From: Rhipicephalus microplus | Taxonomy: Eukaryota; Arthropoda; Arachnida; Ixodida; Ixodidae | Direction: 5' to 3' | Assembly: GCF_043290135.1 (NCBI RefSeq) | Contig: NW_027464603.1 | Coordinates: 930,001 to 994,000, forward strand | DNA: 64,000 bases | Part shown: positions 26,219 to 38,675 of the stretch, in pieces | How positions within the stretch are numbered: position 1 is the stretch's first letter | How the letters are laid out: every line of letters starts with the position of its first letter | Program-made: the position numbers and the translations under genes | Notes under the pieces: model-generated | Database searches by the model: none | What the model was told of the DNA's origin: nothing | What the model saw: the letters and a program-made list of their open reading frames with translations, nothing else

Positions 26219-27196
26219 CTCCACAGCTACAAACTCCACAATTAGAAACTCCACAACTAGAGACTCCACAACTAGAAACTCCATGACTAGAAACTCCAGA
26301 ATTAGAAACTCCACAGCTAGAAACTCCACAACTTGAGACTTTGCAACTAGAAACTCGGCAACTAGAAACTTAACAAATAGAAACTCCACAACTAGAAACT
26401 TCACAACTAGAAACTCCACAACTTGAAACACCACAACTAGATACCCCGCAACTACAAATTCCACAACTAGAAACTCCACAACTAGAAACTCCACAACTAG
26501 AAACTCCATAACTAGAATCTCCGCAACTAGAAACTCCACAAATAGAGAGTCCATAACTAGGAACTCCACAACTAGAAAATCCACAGCTACAGACTCCACA
26601 ACTACAGACTCCAAAACTAGAAACTCCACAGCAAGAGACTCCACAACTAGAAACTCCACAAATACGAACCCCACAAATACGAACCCCGCAACTAGAAGCT
26701 CCATAACTAGAAACTCCGCAACTAGAAACTCCACAACTTGAGACTTCGCAACTAGAAACTCCACAACTAGAAACACCAAAACTAGAGACTCCACAACTAC
26801 AAACTCCACAACTAGAAACTCCACAACTACGAACCTCACAACTAGAAACTCCAACACTAGAAACCCCAAAACTTGGGACTTCGCAACTAGAAACTCCATA
26901 ACTTGAGACTTCGCAACTAGAAACTCGGCAACTAGAAACTCCACAACTAGAGACTCCATAACTAGGAATTCCTCAACTAGAAACTCCACAACTACAGACT
27001 CCACAACTACAAACTCCACAACTAGAAACTCCCCAACCGGAAACTCTGCAACTAGAAACTCCACAACTAGAAATTCCACAACCAGAGACTCGACAACTTG
27101 AGACTCCACAACTAAAAACTCCACAGCTAGAAACTCCACAACTAGAAACTCCGCAACCAGAAACCCAGCAACTAGAAACTCCACAACTTGAAACAC
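26219..27196 (+). repeat. Composite satellite segment
   Basis: This is a shortened mosaic. The first 700 bp follow the order seen at 9.0-9.45 kb (ACG pair at 26659, ACTTGGG monomer at about 26,870). The series then jumps at about 26,940 to the CTAGGAATTCC series seen at 14.0-14.2 kb and 17.1-17.4 kb, skipping the intervening CATCTAG monomers. The cassette containing CAATGACAG at 26180 is followed directly by CCACAGCTAC, without the TTGCAACTCG monomers that normally come next. No unique sequence is present. Confidence 0.7.
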
Positions 27197-29112
27197 CACA
27201 ACTAGATACTCCACAACTACAAATTCCACAACTAGACATTCCAAATTTAGAAACTCCGCAACTAGAAACTCCGCAACTTGAAACTATGCAACTAGAAACT
27301 CCACAGCTAGAGACTCCATAACTAGAAATTCCACAACTAGAAACTCCACAACTTGAAACACCACAAATAGATACTCCACAACTACAAATTCCACAACTAG
27401 ACATTCCAAATTTAGAAACTCCGCAACTAGAAACTCCGCAACTTGAAACTTCACAACTAGAGACTCCATAACTAGGAATTCCACAACTAGAAACTCCACA
27501 ACTACAGACTCCACAACTACAAACTCCTTAACTAGAAACTCCACAACCGGAAACTCCGCAACTAGAAACTCCGCAACTAGAAACTCCACAACTAGAAATT
27601 CCACAACCAGAGACTCGACAACTTGAGACTCCACAACTAAAAACTCCACAGCTAGAAACTCCACAACTAGAAACTCCGCAACTAGAAACCCAGCAACTAG
27701 AAACTCCACAACAAGAAACTCCACAACTAGAAACTCCACAACTTGAAACACCACAACTAGATACTCCACAACTACAAATTCCACAACTAGACATTCCAAA
27801 TTTAGAAACTCCGCAACTAGAAACTCCGCAACTTGAAACTATGCAACTAGAAACTCCACAGCTAGAGACTCCATAACTAGGAACTCCACAACTAGAAACT
27901 CCAAAACTACAAACTCCACAACTACAAACTCCAAATTTAGAAACTCCACAACTAGAAACTCCGCAACTTGAAACTCCACAACTAGAGACTCCATAACTGG
28001 GAACTCCACAACTAAAAACTCCACAACTACAAACTCCACAACTAGAAACTCCGCAAATAGAAACTCCACAACTAGAAATTCCACAACCAGAGACTCAACA
28101 ACTTGAGACTCCACAAATAAAAACTCCACAACTAGAAACTCCACAACTAGACACTACGCAACTAGAAACTCCACAACTAGAGACTCCACTAGAAAACTCC
28201 ACAACTAGAAACTCCACAACTAGAAACTCCCCAACCGGAAACTCCGCAACTAGAAACTCCACAGCTAGAAACTCCACAACTAGAAACTCCACAACTAGAA
28301 ACTCTACAACTAGAGACTCCACAACTAGAAGCTCTGCAACTAGAAACTTCACAGTTAGAAACTCTGCAACTAGAAACTCCGCAACTAGAGACTCCGCAAC
28401 TAGAAACTCCACAACTAGAAACTCCACAACTAGAAGCTCCGCAACTAGAAACTCCACAGCTAGAACGTCCGCAACTAGAAACTCTGCAACTAGAAACTCC
28501 ACGACTAGAAACTCCACAACTAGAAACTCCACAACTAGAAACTCCACAACTAGAGACTCCACAACTAGAGACTCCGCAACTAAAAACTCCACAGCTAGAA
28601 ACTCCGCAACTAGAAACTCCGCAACTAGAATCTCCACAACTAGAGAGTCCACAGCTATAAACTCCACAACTTGAAACTCTGCAACTGGAAACTCTGCAAC
28701 TAGAAAATCCCCAACTAGAAACTACACAACTAGAATCTCCGCAACTCAAAACTCCGCAACTACAAAATCCACAACTAGAAACTTGACAATTGGGAACTCC
28801 GCAACAAGAAAATCTACAACTAGAAACTCGAAAACTAAAAACTCCAACTAGAAACTCCACAACTAGAAACTCCACAACTAGACACTTTGCAACTAGAAAC
28901 TCCACAACTAGACACTCCACAACTAGAAAACTCCGCAACTAGAAACTCCACGGCTAGACACTCCACAACTTGAGACTCCGCAATGACAGACTCCGCAACG
29001 AGAAACTCTGCAACTAGAAACTGCACAGCTAGAAACTTGCAACTCGAAACTCTGCTACTAGAAACTCCGCAACTAGAAACTCCACAGCTACAAACTCCAC
29101 AATTAGAAACTC
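27197..29112 (+). repeat. 1.92-kb tandem HOR, copy 1
   Basis: This matches 29113-31025 at an offset of 1,916 bp, falling to 1,913 bp after about 30,207. Marks shared by both copies and rare elsewhere are CTCCTTAACTAG (27,526 and 29,442) and CCACAACCGG immediately after it. The junction at about 29,112 joins a CACAATTAGAAACTCC monomer to CACAACTAGATACTCC, so the exchange took place between non-equivalent monomers in the same phase. Confidence 0.87.
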
Positions 29113-31025
29113 CACAACTAGATACTCCACAACTACAAATTCCACAACTAGACATTCCAAATTTAGAAACTCCGCAACTAGAAACTCCGCAACTTGAAAC
29201 TATGCAACTAGAAACTCCACAGCTAGAGACTCCATAACTAGAAATTCCACAACTAGAAACTCCACAACTTGAAACACCACAACTAGATACTCCACAACTA
29301 CAAATTCCACAACTAGACATTCCAAATTTAGAAACTCCGCAACTAGAAACTCCGCAACTTGAAACTTCACAACTAGAGACTCCATAACTAGGAATTCCAC
29401 AACTAGAAACTCCACAACTACAGACTCCACAACTACAAACTCCTTAACTAGAAACTCCACAACCGGAAACTCCGCAACTAGAAACTCCGCAACTAGAAAC
29501 TCCACAACTAGAAATTCCACAAACAGAGACTCGACAACTTGAGACTCCACAACTAAAAACTCCACAGCTAGAAACTCCACAACTAGAAACTCCGCAACTA
29601 GAAACCCAGCAACTAGAAACTCCACAACAAGAAACTCCACAACTAGAAACTCCACAACTTGAAACACCACAACTAGATACTCCACAACTACAAATTCCAC
29701 AACTAGACATTCCAAATTTAGAAACTCCGCAACTAGAAACTCCGCAACTTGAAACTATGCAACTAGAAACTCCACAGCTAGAGACTCCATAACTAGGAAC
29801 TCCACAACTAGAAACTCCAAAACTACAAACTCCACAACTACAAACTCCAAATTTAGAAACTCCACAACTAGAAACTCCGCAACTTGAAACTCCACAACAA
29901 GAGACTCCATAACTGGGAACTCCACAACTAAAAACTCCACAACTACAAACTCCACAACTAGAAACTCCGCAAATAGAAACTCCACAACTAGAAATTCCAC
30001 AACCAGAGACTCAACAACTTGAGACTCCACAAATAAAAACTCCACAACTAGAAACTCCACAACTAGACACTACGCAACTAGAAACTCCACAACTAGAGAC
30101 TCCACTAGAAAACTCCACAACTAGAAACTCCACAACTAGAAACTCCCCAACCGGAAACTCCGCAACTAGAAACTCCACAGCTAGAAACTCCACAACTAGA
30201 AACTCCACTAGAAACTCCACAACTAGAGACTCCACAACTAGAAGCTCCGCAACTAGAAACTTCACAGTTAGAAACTCCGCAACTAGAAACTCCACAACTA
30301 GAGACTCCATAACTTGAAACACCACAACTAGATACTCCACAACTACAAATTCCACATCTAGAAACTCCAAATTTAGAAACTCCGCAACTAGAAACTCCGC
30401 AACTTGAAACTCCACAACTAGAGACTCCACAACTAGAAACTCCACAACTAGAAACTCCACAACTAGAGACTCCACAACTAGAGACTCCGCAACTAAAAAC
30501 TCCACAGCTAGAAACTCCGCAACTAGAAACTCCGCAACTAGAATCTCCACAACTAGAGAGTCCACAGCTATAAACTCCACAACTTGAAACTCTGTAACTG
30601 GAAACTCTGCAACTAGAAAATCCCCAACTAGAAACTACACAACTAGAATCTCCGCAACTCAAAACTCCGCAACTACAAAATCCACAACTAGAAACTTGAC
30701 AATTGGGAACTCCGCAACTAGAAAATCTACAACTAGAAACTCGAAAACTAAAAACTCCAACTAGAAACTCCACAACTAGAAACTCCACAACTCGACACTT
30801 TGCAACTAGAAACTCCACAACTAGACACTCCACAACTAGAAAACTCCGCAACTAGAAACTCCACGGCTAGACACTCCACAACTTGAGACTCCGCAATGAC
30901 AGACTCCGCAACGAGAAACTCTGCAACTAGAAACTGCACAGCTAGAAACTTGCAACTCGAAACTCTGCTACTAGAAACTCCGCAACTAGAAACTCCACAG
31001 CTACAAACTCCACAATTAGAAACTC
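29113..31025 (+). repeat. 1.92-kb tandem HOR, copy 2
   Basis: Second copy of 27197-29112. It differs by a three-base loss at about 30,207 (ACTCCACTAGAAAC) and by replacement of 30,270-30,430. There it carries a CATAACTTGAAACACC and CATCTAG series in place of the AACGTCCG monomers of copy 1. That replacement has about the same length as what it replaces, as in gene conversion from another HOR type. Confidence 0.84.
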
Positions 31026-31409
31026 CACAACTAGAGACTCCACAACTAGAAACTCCATGACTAGAAACTCCAGAATTAGAAACTCCACAGCTAGAAACTC
31101 CACAGCTAGAAACTTCACAACTTGAGACTTTGCAACTAGAAACTCGGCAACTAGAAACTTAACAAATAGAAACTTCACAACTAGAAACTTCACAACTAGA
31201 AACTTCACAACTTGAAACACCACAACTAGATACCCCGCAACTACAAATTCCACAACTAGAAACTCCACAACTAGAAACTCCATAACTAGAATCTCCGCAA
31301 CTAGAAACGCCACAACTAGAGAGTCCATAACTAGGAACTCCACAACTAGAAACTCCACATCTACAGACTACACAACTACAGACTCCACAACTAGAAACTC
31401 CACAGCTAG
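31026..31409 (+). repeat. Satellite connector
   Basis: This continues the variant order of the preceding copy. It matches 35,090-35,440 closely (CCATGACTAG, CAGAATTAG, ACTTAACAAATAG, GAGAGTCC and CATCTACAG or CAGCTACAG monomers) and has one additional CACAGCTAG monomer at about 31,105. It ends where the 1.61-kb HOR starts. No gene or other element is visible. Confidence 0.7.
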
Positions 31410-33016
31410 AGACTCCACAACTAGAAGCTCCACAACTAGAAACTCCACAGCTAGAACGTCCGCAACTAGAAACTCTGCAACTAGAAACTCCACGACTAGA
31501 AACTCCACAACTAGAAACTCCACAACTTGAAATACCACAACTAGATACTCCGCAACTACAAATTCCACAACTAGAAACTCCCCAACTAGAAACTCCATAA
31601 CTAGAAACTCTGCAACCAGAAACTCCACAACTAGAGACTCCATAACTAGGAACTCCACAACTAGAAACTCCACAGCTACAGACTCCACAACTAAAAACTC
31701 CACAGCTAGAGACTCCACAACTAGAAACTCCACAAATACGAACCCCACAAATACGAACCCCGCAACTAGAAGCTCCATAACTAGAAACTCCGCAACTAGA
31801 AACTCCACAACTTGAGACTTCGCAACTAGAAACTCCACAACTAGAAACACCACAACTAGAGACTCCACAACTACAAACTCCACAACTAGAAACTCCACAA
31901 CTACGAACCTCACAGCTAGAAACTCCAACACTAGAAACTCCACAACTTGAGACTTCGCAACTAGAAACTCGGCAACTAGAAACTCCCCAACTAGAAAATC
32001 CACAACTAAAAACTCAACTCCGCAACTAGAAACTCCGCAACTAGAAACTCCACAACTAGAGACTCCATAACTTGAAACACCACAACTTGATACTCCACAA
32101 CTACAAATTCCACATCTAGAAACTCCAAATTAAGAAACTCCGCAACTAGAAACTCCGCAACTTGAAACTCCACAACAAGAGACTCCACAACTACAAACTC
32201 CACAACTAGAAACTCCACAACCGGAAACTCCGCAACTAGAAACTCCGCAACTAGAAACTCCACAACTAGAAATTCCACAACCAGAGACTCCATAACTAGG
32301 AACTCCACAACAAGAAACTCCACAACCAGAAACTCCGCAACTAGAAACTCCACAACTAGAAATCCACAACCAGAGACTCAACAACTAGAGACTCCCCAAC
32401 TAAAAACTCCACAACTAGAAACTCCACAACTAGAAACTTCACAACTAGAAACTCCGCAACTAGAAACCAAGCAACTAGAAACTCCACAACTAGGAACTAC
32501 ACACCTATAAATTTCACAACTTGAAACTCCACAACTAGAAACTCAACAACTAGAGACTCCACACCTAGAAACTCTGCAACTAGAAACTCCACAACTAGAA
32601 ACTTCATAACTAGAAACTATGCAACTAGAAACTCTGCAACTAGAAACTCCACAGCTAGAACGTCCGCAACTAGAAACTGCAACTAGAAACTCCGCAACTA
32701 GAAACTCCACAGCTAGAAACTCCACAACTAGAAACTCCACAACTAGAAACTCCACAACTAGAGACTCCACAACTAGAGGCTCCGCAACTAGAAACTTCAC
32801 AGTTAGAAACTCTGCAACTAGAAACTCCGCAACTAGAGACTCCGCAACTAGAAACTCCACAACTAGAAACTCCACAACTAGAAGCACCGCAACTAGAAAC
32901 TCCACAGCTAGAACGTCCGCAACTAGAAACTCTGCAACTAGAAACTCCACGACTAGAAACTCCACAACTAGAAACTCCGCAACTAGAGACTCCGCAACTA
33001 GAAACTCCACAACTAG
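31410..33016 (+). repeat. 1.61-kb tandem HOR, copy 1
   Basis: This matches 33017-34590 at a constant 1,607-bp offset: ACG pair at 31733 and 33340, GAAACCAAG at 32463 and 34070, CTCTGC inner array from 32619 and 34226. It is the most compact unit in the window that holds both the ACG pair and the GAAACCAAG monomer. Its sequence derives from the type seen at 21.2-22.8 kb (offset 10,171 bp). Confidence 0.88.
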
Positions 33017-34590
33017 AAACTCCACAACTAGAAGCTCCACAACTAGAAACTCCACAGCTAGAACGTCCGCAACTAGAAACTCTGCAACTAGAAACTCCAC
33101 GACTAGAAACTCCACAACTAGAAACTCCACAACTTGAAATACCACAACTAGATACTCCGCAACTACAAATTCCACAACTAGAAACTCCCCAACTAGAAAC
33201 TCCATAACTAGAAACTCCGCAACCACAAACTCCACAACTAGAGACTCCATAACTAGGAACTCCACAACTAGAAACTCCACAGCTACAGACTCCACAACTA
33301 AAAACTCCACAGCTAGAGACTCCACAACTAGAAACTCCACAAATACGAACCCCACAAATACGAACCCCGCAACTAGAAGCTCCATAACTAGAAACTCCGC
33401 AACTAGAAACTCCACAACTTGAGACTTCGCAACTAGAAACTCCACAACTAGAAACACCACAACTAGAGACTCCACAACTACAAACTCCACAACTAGAAAC
33501 TCCACAACTACGAACCTCACAGCTAGAAACTCCAACACTAGAAACTCCACAACTTGAGACTTCGCAACTAGAAACTCCGCAACTAGAAACTCCCCAACTA
33601 GAAACTCCACAAATAAAAACTCAACTCCGCAACTAGAAACTCCGCAACTAGAAACTCCACAACTAGAGACTCCATAACTTGAAACACCACAACATGATAC
33701 TCCACAACTACAAATTCCACATCTAGAAACTCCAAATTAAGAAACTCCGCAACTAGAAACTCCGCAACTTGAAACTCCACAACAAGAGACTCCACAACTA
33801 CAAACTCCACAACTAGAAACTCCACAACCGGAAACTCCGCAACTAGAAACTCCGCAACTAGAAACTCCACAACTAGAAATTCCACAACCAGAGACTCCAT
33901 AACTAGGAACTGCACAACAAGAAACTCCACAACCAGAAACTCCGCAACTAGAAACTCCACAACTAGAAATCCACAACCAGAGACTCAACAACTAGAGACT
34001 CCCCAACTAAAAACTCCACAACTAGAAACTCCACAACTAGAAACTTCACAACTAGAAACTCCGCAACTAGAAACCAAGCAACTAGAAACTCCACAACTAG
34101 GAACTACACACCTATAAATTTCACAACTTGAAACTCCACAACTAGAAACTCAACAACTAGAGACTCCACACCTAGAAACTCTGCAACTAGAAACTCCACA
34201 ACTAGAAACTTCATAACTAGAAACTATGCAACTAGAAACTCTGCAACTAGAAACTCCACAGCTAGAACGTCCGCAACTAGAAACTGCAACTAGAAACTCC
34301 GCAACTAGAAACTCCACAGCTAGAAACTCCACAACTAGAAACTCCACAACTAGAAACTCCACAACTAGAGACTCCACAACTAGAGGCTCCGCAACTAGAA
34401 ACTTCACAGTTAGAAACTCTGCAACTAGAAACTCCGCAACTAGAGACTCCGCAACTAGAAACTCCACAACTAGAAACTCCACAACTAGAAGCTCCGCAAC
34501 TAGAAACTCCACAGCTAGAACGTCCGCAACTAGAAACTCTGCAACTAGAAACTCCACGACTAGAAACTCCACAACTAGAAACTCCACAAC
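33017..34590 (+). repeat. 1.61-kb tandem HOR, copy 2
   Basis: Second copy of 31410-33016. Private changes include AACATGATACTCC at about 33,692 for AACTTGATACTCC, CTAGGAACTGC at about 33,903 and CAAATAAAAACTC at about 33,612. It diverges from copy 1 near 34,590, where the inner CTCTGC array changes monomer order. Confidence 0.86.
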
Positions 34591-36453
34591 TAGAAACTCC
34601 ACAACTAGAGACTCCACAACTAGAGACTCCGCAACTAAAAACTCCACAGCTAGAAACTCCGCAACTAGAAACTCCGCAACTAGAATCTCCACAACTAGAA
34701 TCTCCGCAACTCAAAACTCCGCAACTACAAAATCCACAACTAGAAACTTGACAATTGGGAACTCCGCAACTAGAAAATCTACAACTAGAAACTCGAAAAC
34801 TAAAAACTCCAACTAGAAACTCCACAACTAGAAACTCCACAACTAGACACTTTGCAACTAGAAACTCCACAACTAGACACTCCACAACTAGAAAACTCCG
34901 CAACTAGAAACTCCACGGCTAGACACTCCACAACTTGAGACTCCGCAATGACAGACTCCGCAACGAGAAACTCTGCAACTAGAAACTGCACAGCTAGAAA
35001 CTTGCAACTCGAAACTCTGCTACTAGAAACTCCGCAACTAGAAACTCCACAGCTACAAACTCCACAACTAGAAACTCCACAACTAGAGACTCCACAACTA
35101 GAAACTCCATGACTAGAAACTCCAGAATTAGAAACTCCACAGCTATAAACTCCACAACTTGAGACTTTGCAACTAGAAACTCGGCAACTAGAAACTTAAC
35201 AAATAGAAACTTCACAACTAGAAACTTCACAACTAGAAACTCCACAACTTGAAACACCACAACTAGATACCCCGCAACTACAAATTCCACAACTAGAAAC
35301 TCCACAACTAGAAACTCCATAACTAGAATCTCCGCAACTAGAAACGCCACAACTAGAGAGTCCATAACTAGGAACTCCACAACTAGAAACTCCACAGCTA
35401 CAGACTACACAACTACAGACTCCACAACTAGAAACTCCACAGCTAGAGACTCCACAACTAGAAACTCCACAAATACGAACCCCACAAATACGAACCCCGC
35501 CACTAGAAGCTCCATAACTAGAAACTCCGCAACTAGAAACTCCACAACTTGAGACTTCGCAACTAGAAACTCCACAACTAGGAACACCACAACTAGAGAC
35601 TCCACAACTACAAACTCCACAACTAGAAACTCCACAACTACGAACCTCACAACTAGAAACTCCAACACTAGAAACCCCACAACTTGGGACTTCGCAACTA
35701 GAAACTCCATAACTTGAGGCTTCGCAACTAGAAACTCGGCAACTAGAAACTCCCCAACTAGAAACTCCACAACTAGAAACTCCACAAATTGAAACACCAC
35801 AACTAGATACTCCAAAACTACAAATTCCACAACTAGAAACTCCACAACTAAAAAATCCGCATCTAGAAACTCCGCAACTAGAAACTCCACAACTAGAGAC
35901 TCCATAACTTGAAACACCACAACTAGATACTCCACAACTACAAATTCCACATCTAGAAACTCCAAATTTAGAAACTCCGCAACTAGAAACTCCGCAACTT
36001 GAAACTCCACAACTAGAGACTCCATAACTAGGAATTCCACAACTACAAACTCCACAACTACAGACTCCACAACCACAAACTCCACAACTAGAAACTCCCC
36101 AACCGGAAACTCTGCAACTAGAAACTCCACAACTAGAAATTCCACAACCAGAGACTCGACAACTTGAGACTCCACAACTAAAAACTCCACAGCTAGAAAC
36201 TCCACAACTAGAAACTCCGCAACTAGAAACCCAGCAACTAGAAACTCCACAACTTGAAACACCACAACTAGATACTCCACAACTACAAATTCCACAACTA
36301 GACATTCCAAATTTAGAAACTCCGCAACTAGAAACTCCGCAACTTGAAACTATGCAACTAGAAACTCCACAGCTAGAGACTCCATAACTAGGAACTCCAC
36401 AACTAGAAACTCCAAAACTACAAACTCCACAACTACAAACTCCAAATTTAGAA
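34591..36453 (+). repeat. Satellite block related to 15.8-17.7 kb
   Basis: From about 34,697 the variant order follows 15,816-17,737 at an offset of 18,881 bp (CAATGACAG at 34947 and 16066, ACG pair at 35470 and 16589). The offset drops by 165 bp, eleven monomers, near 36,240. At about 34,690 a jump from AATCTCC to AATCTCCGCAACTC removes the GAGAGTCC and CTATAAACTCC monomers normally found between them. The similar-looking repeated AATCTCC monomers probably mispaired. Confidence 0.75.
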
Positions 36454-38675
36454 ACCCTGCAACTAGAAACTCCGCAACTAGAGACTCCGCAACTAGAAAC
36501 TCCACAACTAGAAACTCCACAACTAGAAGCTCCGCAACTAGAAACTCCACAGCTAGAACGTCCGCAACTAGAAACTCTGCAACTAGAAACTCCACGACTA
36601 GAAACTCCACAACTAGAAACTCCACAACTTGAAATACCACAACTAGATACTCCGCAACTACAAATTCCACAACTAGAAACTCCCCAACTAGAAACTCCAT
36701 AACTAGAAACTCCGCAACCAGAAACTCCTCAACTAGAGACTCCATAACTAGGAACTCCACAACTAGAAACTCCACAGCTACAGACTCCACAACTAGAAAC
36801 TCCACAGCTAGAGACTCCACAACTAGAAACTCCACAAATACGAACCCCACAAATACGAACTCCGCAACTAGAAGCTCCATAACTAGAAACTCCGCAACTA
36901 GAAACTCCACAACTTGAGACTTCGCAACTAGAAACTCCACAACTAGAAACACCACAACTAGAGACTCCACAACTACAAATTCCACAACTAGAAACTCCAC
37001 AACTACGAACCTCACAGCTAGAAACTCCAACACTAGAAACTCCACAACTTGAGACTTCGCAACTAGAAACTCGGCAACTAGAAACTCCCCAACTAGAAAC
37101 TCCACAACTAGAAACTCCACAAATTGAAACACCACAACTAGATACTCCACAACTTCAAATTCCACAACTAGAAACTCCACAACTAAAAACTCCGCAACTA
37201 GAAACTCCGCAACTAGAAACTCCACAACTAGAGACTCCATAACTTGAAACACCACAACTAGATACTCCACAACTACAAATTCCACATCTAGAAACTCCAA
37301 ATTAAGAAACTCCGCAACTAGAAACTCCGCAACTTGAAACTCCACATCAAGAGACTCCATAACTAGGAACTCCACAACTAGAAACTCCACAACTACAGAC
37401 TCCACAACTACAAACTCCACAACTAGAAACTCCACAACCGGAAACTCCGCAACTAGAAACTCCGCAACTAGAAACTCCACAACTAGAAATTCCACAACCA
37501 GAGACTCCATAACTAGGAACTCCACAACAAGAAACTCCACAACCAGAAACTACGCAACTAGAAACTCCACAACTAGAAATTCCACAACCAGAGACTCAAC
37601 AACTAGATACTCCCCAACTAAAAACTCCACAACTAGAAACTCCACAACTAGATACTTCACAACTAGAAACTCCGCAACTAGAAACCAAGCAACTAGAAAC
37701 TCCACAACTAGGAACTACACACCTATAAATTCCACAACTTGAAACTCCACAACTAGAAACACCACAACTAGAGACTCCACAACTACAAACTTCACAACTA
37801 GAAACTCCACAACTACGAACCTCACAACTAGAAACTCCAACACTAGAAACCCCACAACTTGGGACTTCGCAACTAGAAACTCCACAACCAGAAACTCCGC
37901 AACTAGAAACTCCACAACCAGAAATTCCACAACCAGAGACTCAACAACTAGAAATTCCACAACCAGAGACTCAACAACTAGAGACTCCCCAACTAAAAAC
38001 TCCACAACTAGAAACTCCACAACTAAAACTTCACAACTAGAAACTCCGCAACTAGAAACCAAGCAACTAGAAACTCCACAACTAGGAACTACACACCTAT
38101 AAATTCCACAACTTGAAACTCCACAACTAGAAACACCACAACTAGAGACTCCACAACTACAAACTCCACAACTAGAAACTCCACAACTACGAACCTCACA
38201 ACTAGAAACTCCAACACTAGAAACACCACAACTTGGGACTTCGCAACAAGAAACTCGGCAACTAGAAACTCCCCAACTAGAAACTCCACAACTAGAAACT
38301 CCACAAATTGAAACACCAAAACTAGATATTCCACAACTACAAATTCCACAACTAGAAACTCCACAACTAAAAAATCCGCAACTAGAAACTCCGCAACTAG
38401 AAACTCCACAACTAGAGACTCCATAACTTGAAACACCACAACTAGATACTCCACAACTACGAATTCCACATCTAGAATCTCCAAATTTAGAAACTCTGCA
38501 ACTAGAAACTCCGCAACTTGAAACTCCACAACTAGAGACTCCATAACTAGGAATTCCACAACTAGAAACTCCACAACTACAGACTCCACAACTACAAACT
38601 CCACAACTAGAAACTCCCCAACCGGAAACTCCGCAACTAGAAACTCCGCAACTAGAAACTCCACAACTAGAAATT
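36454..38675 (+). repeat. Composite satellite segment with a 374-bp duplication
   Basis: 36,454-37,720 follows the 21.1-22.2 kb and 32.8-34.1 kb type (ACG pair at 36835, CAAATTAAG at 37,302). A short segment is then duplicated: GAAACCAAG at 37681 and again at 38055, each followed by CTATAAATTCC and the CTACGAACCTC series. The offset of 374 bp is 25 monomers minus one base; the missing base is in CTAAAACTTCAC at about 38,034. 38.1-38.67 kb then follows the 6.7-7.2 kb order. Confidence 0.75.
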
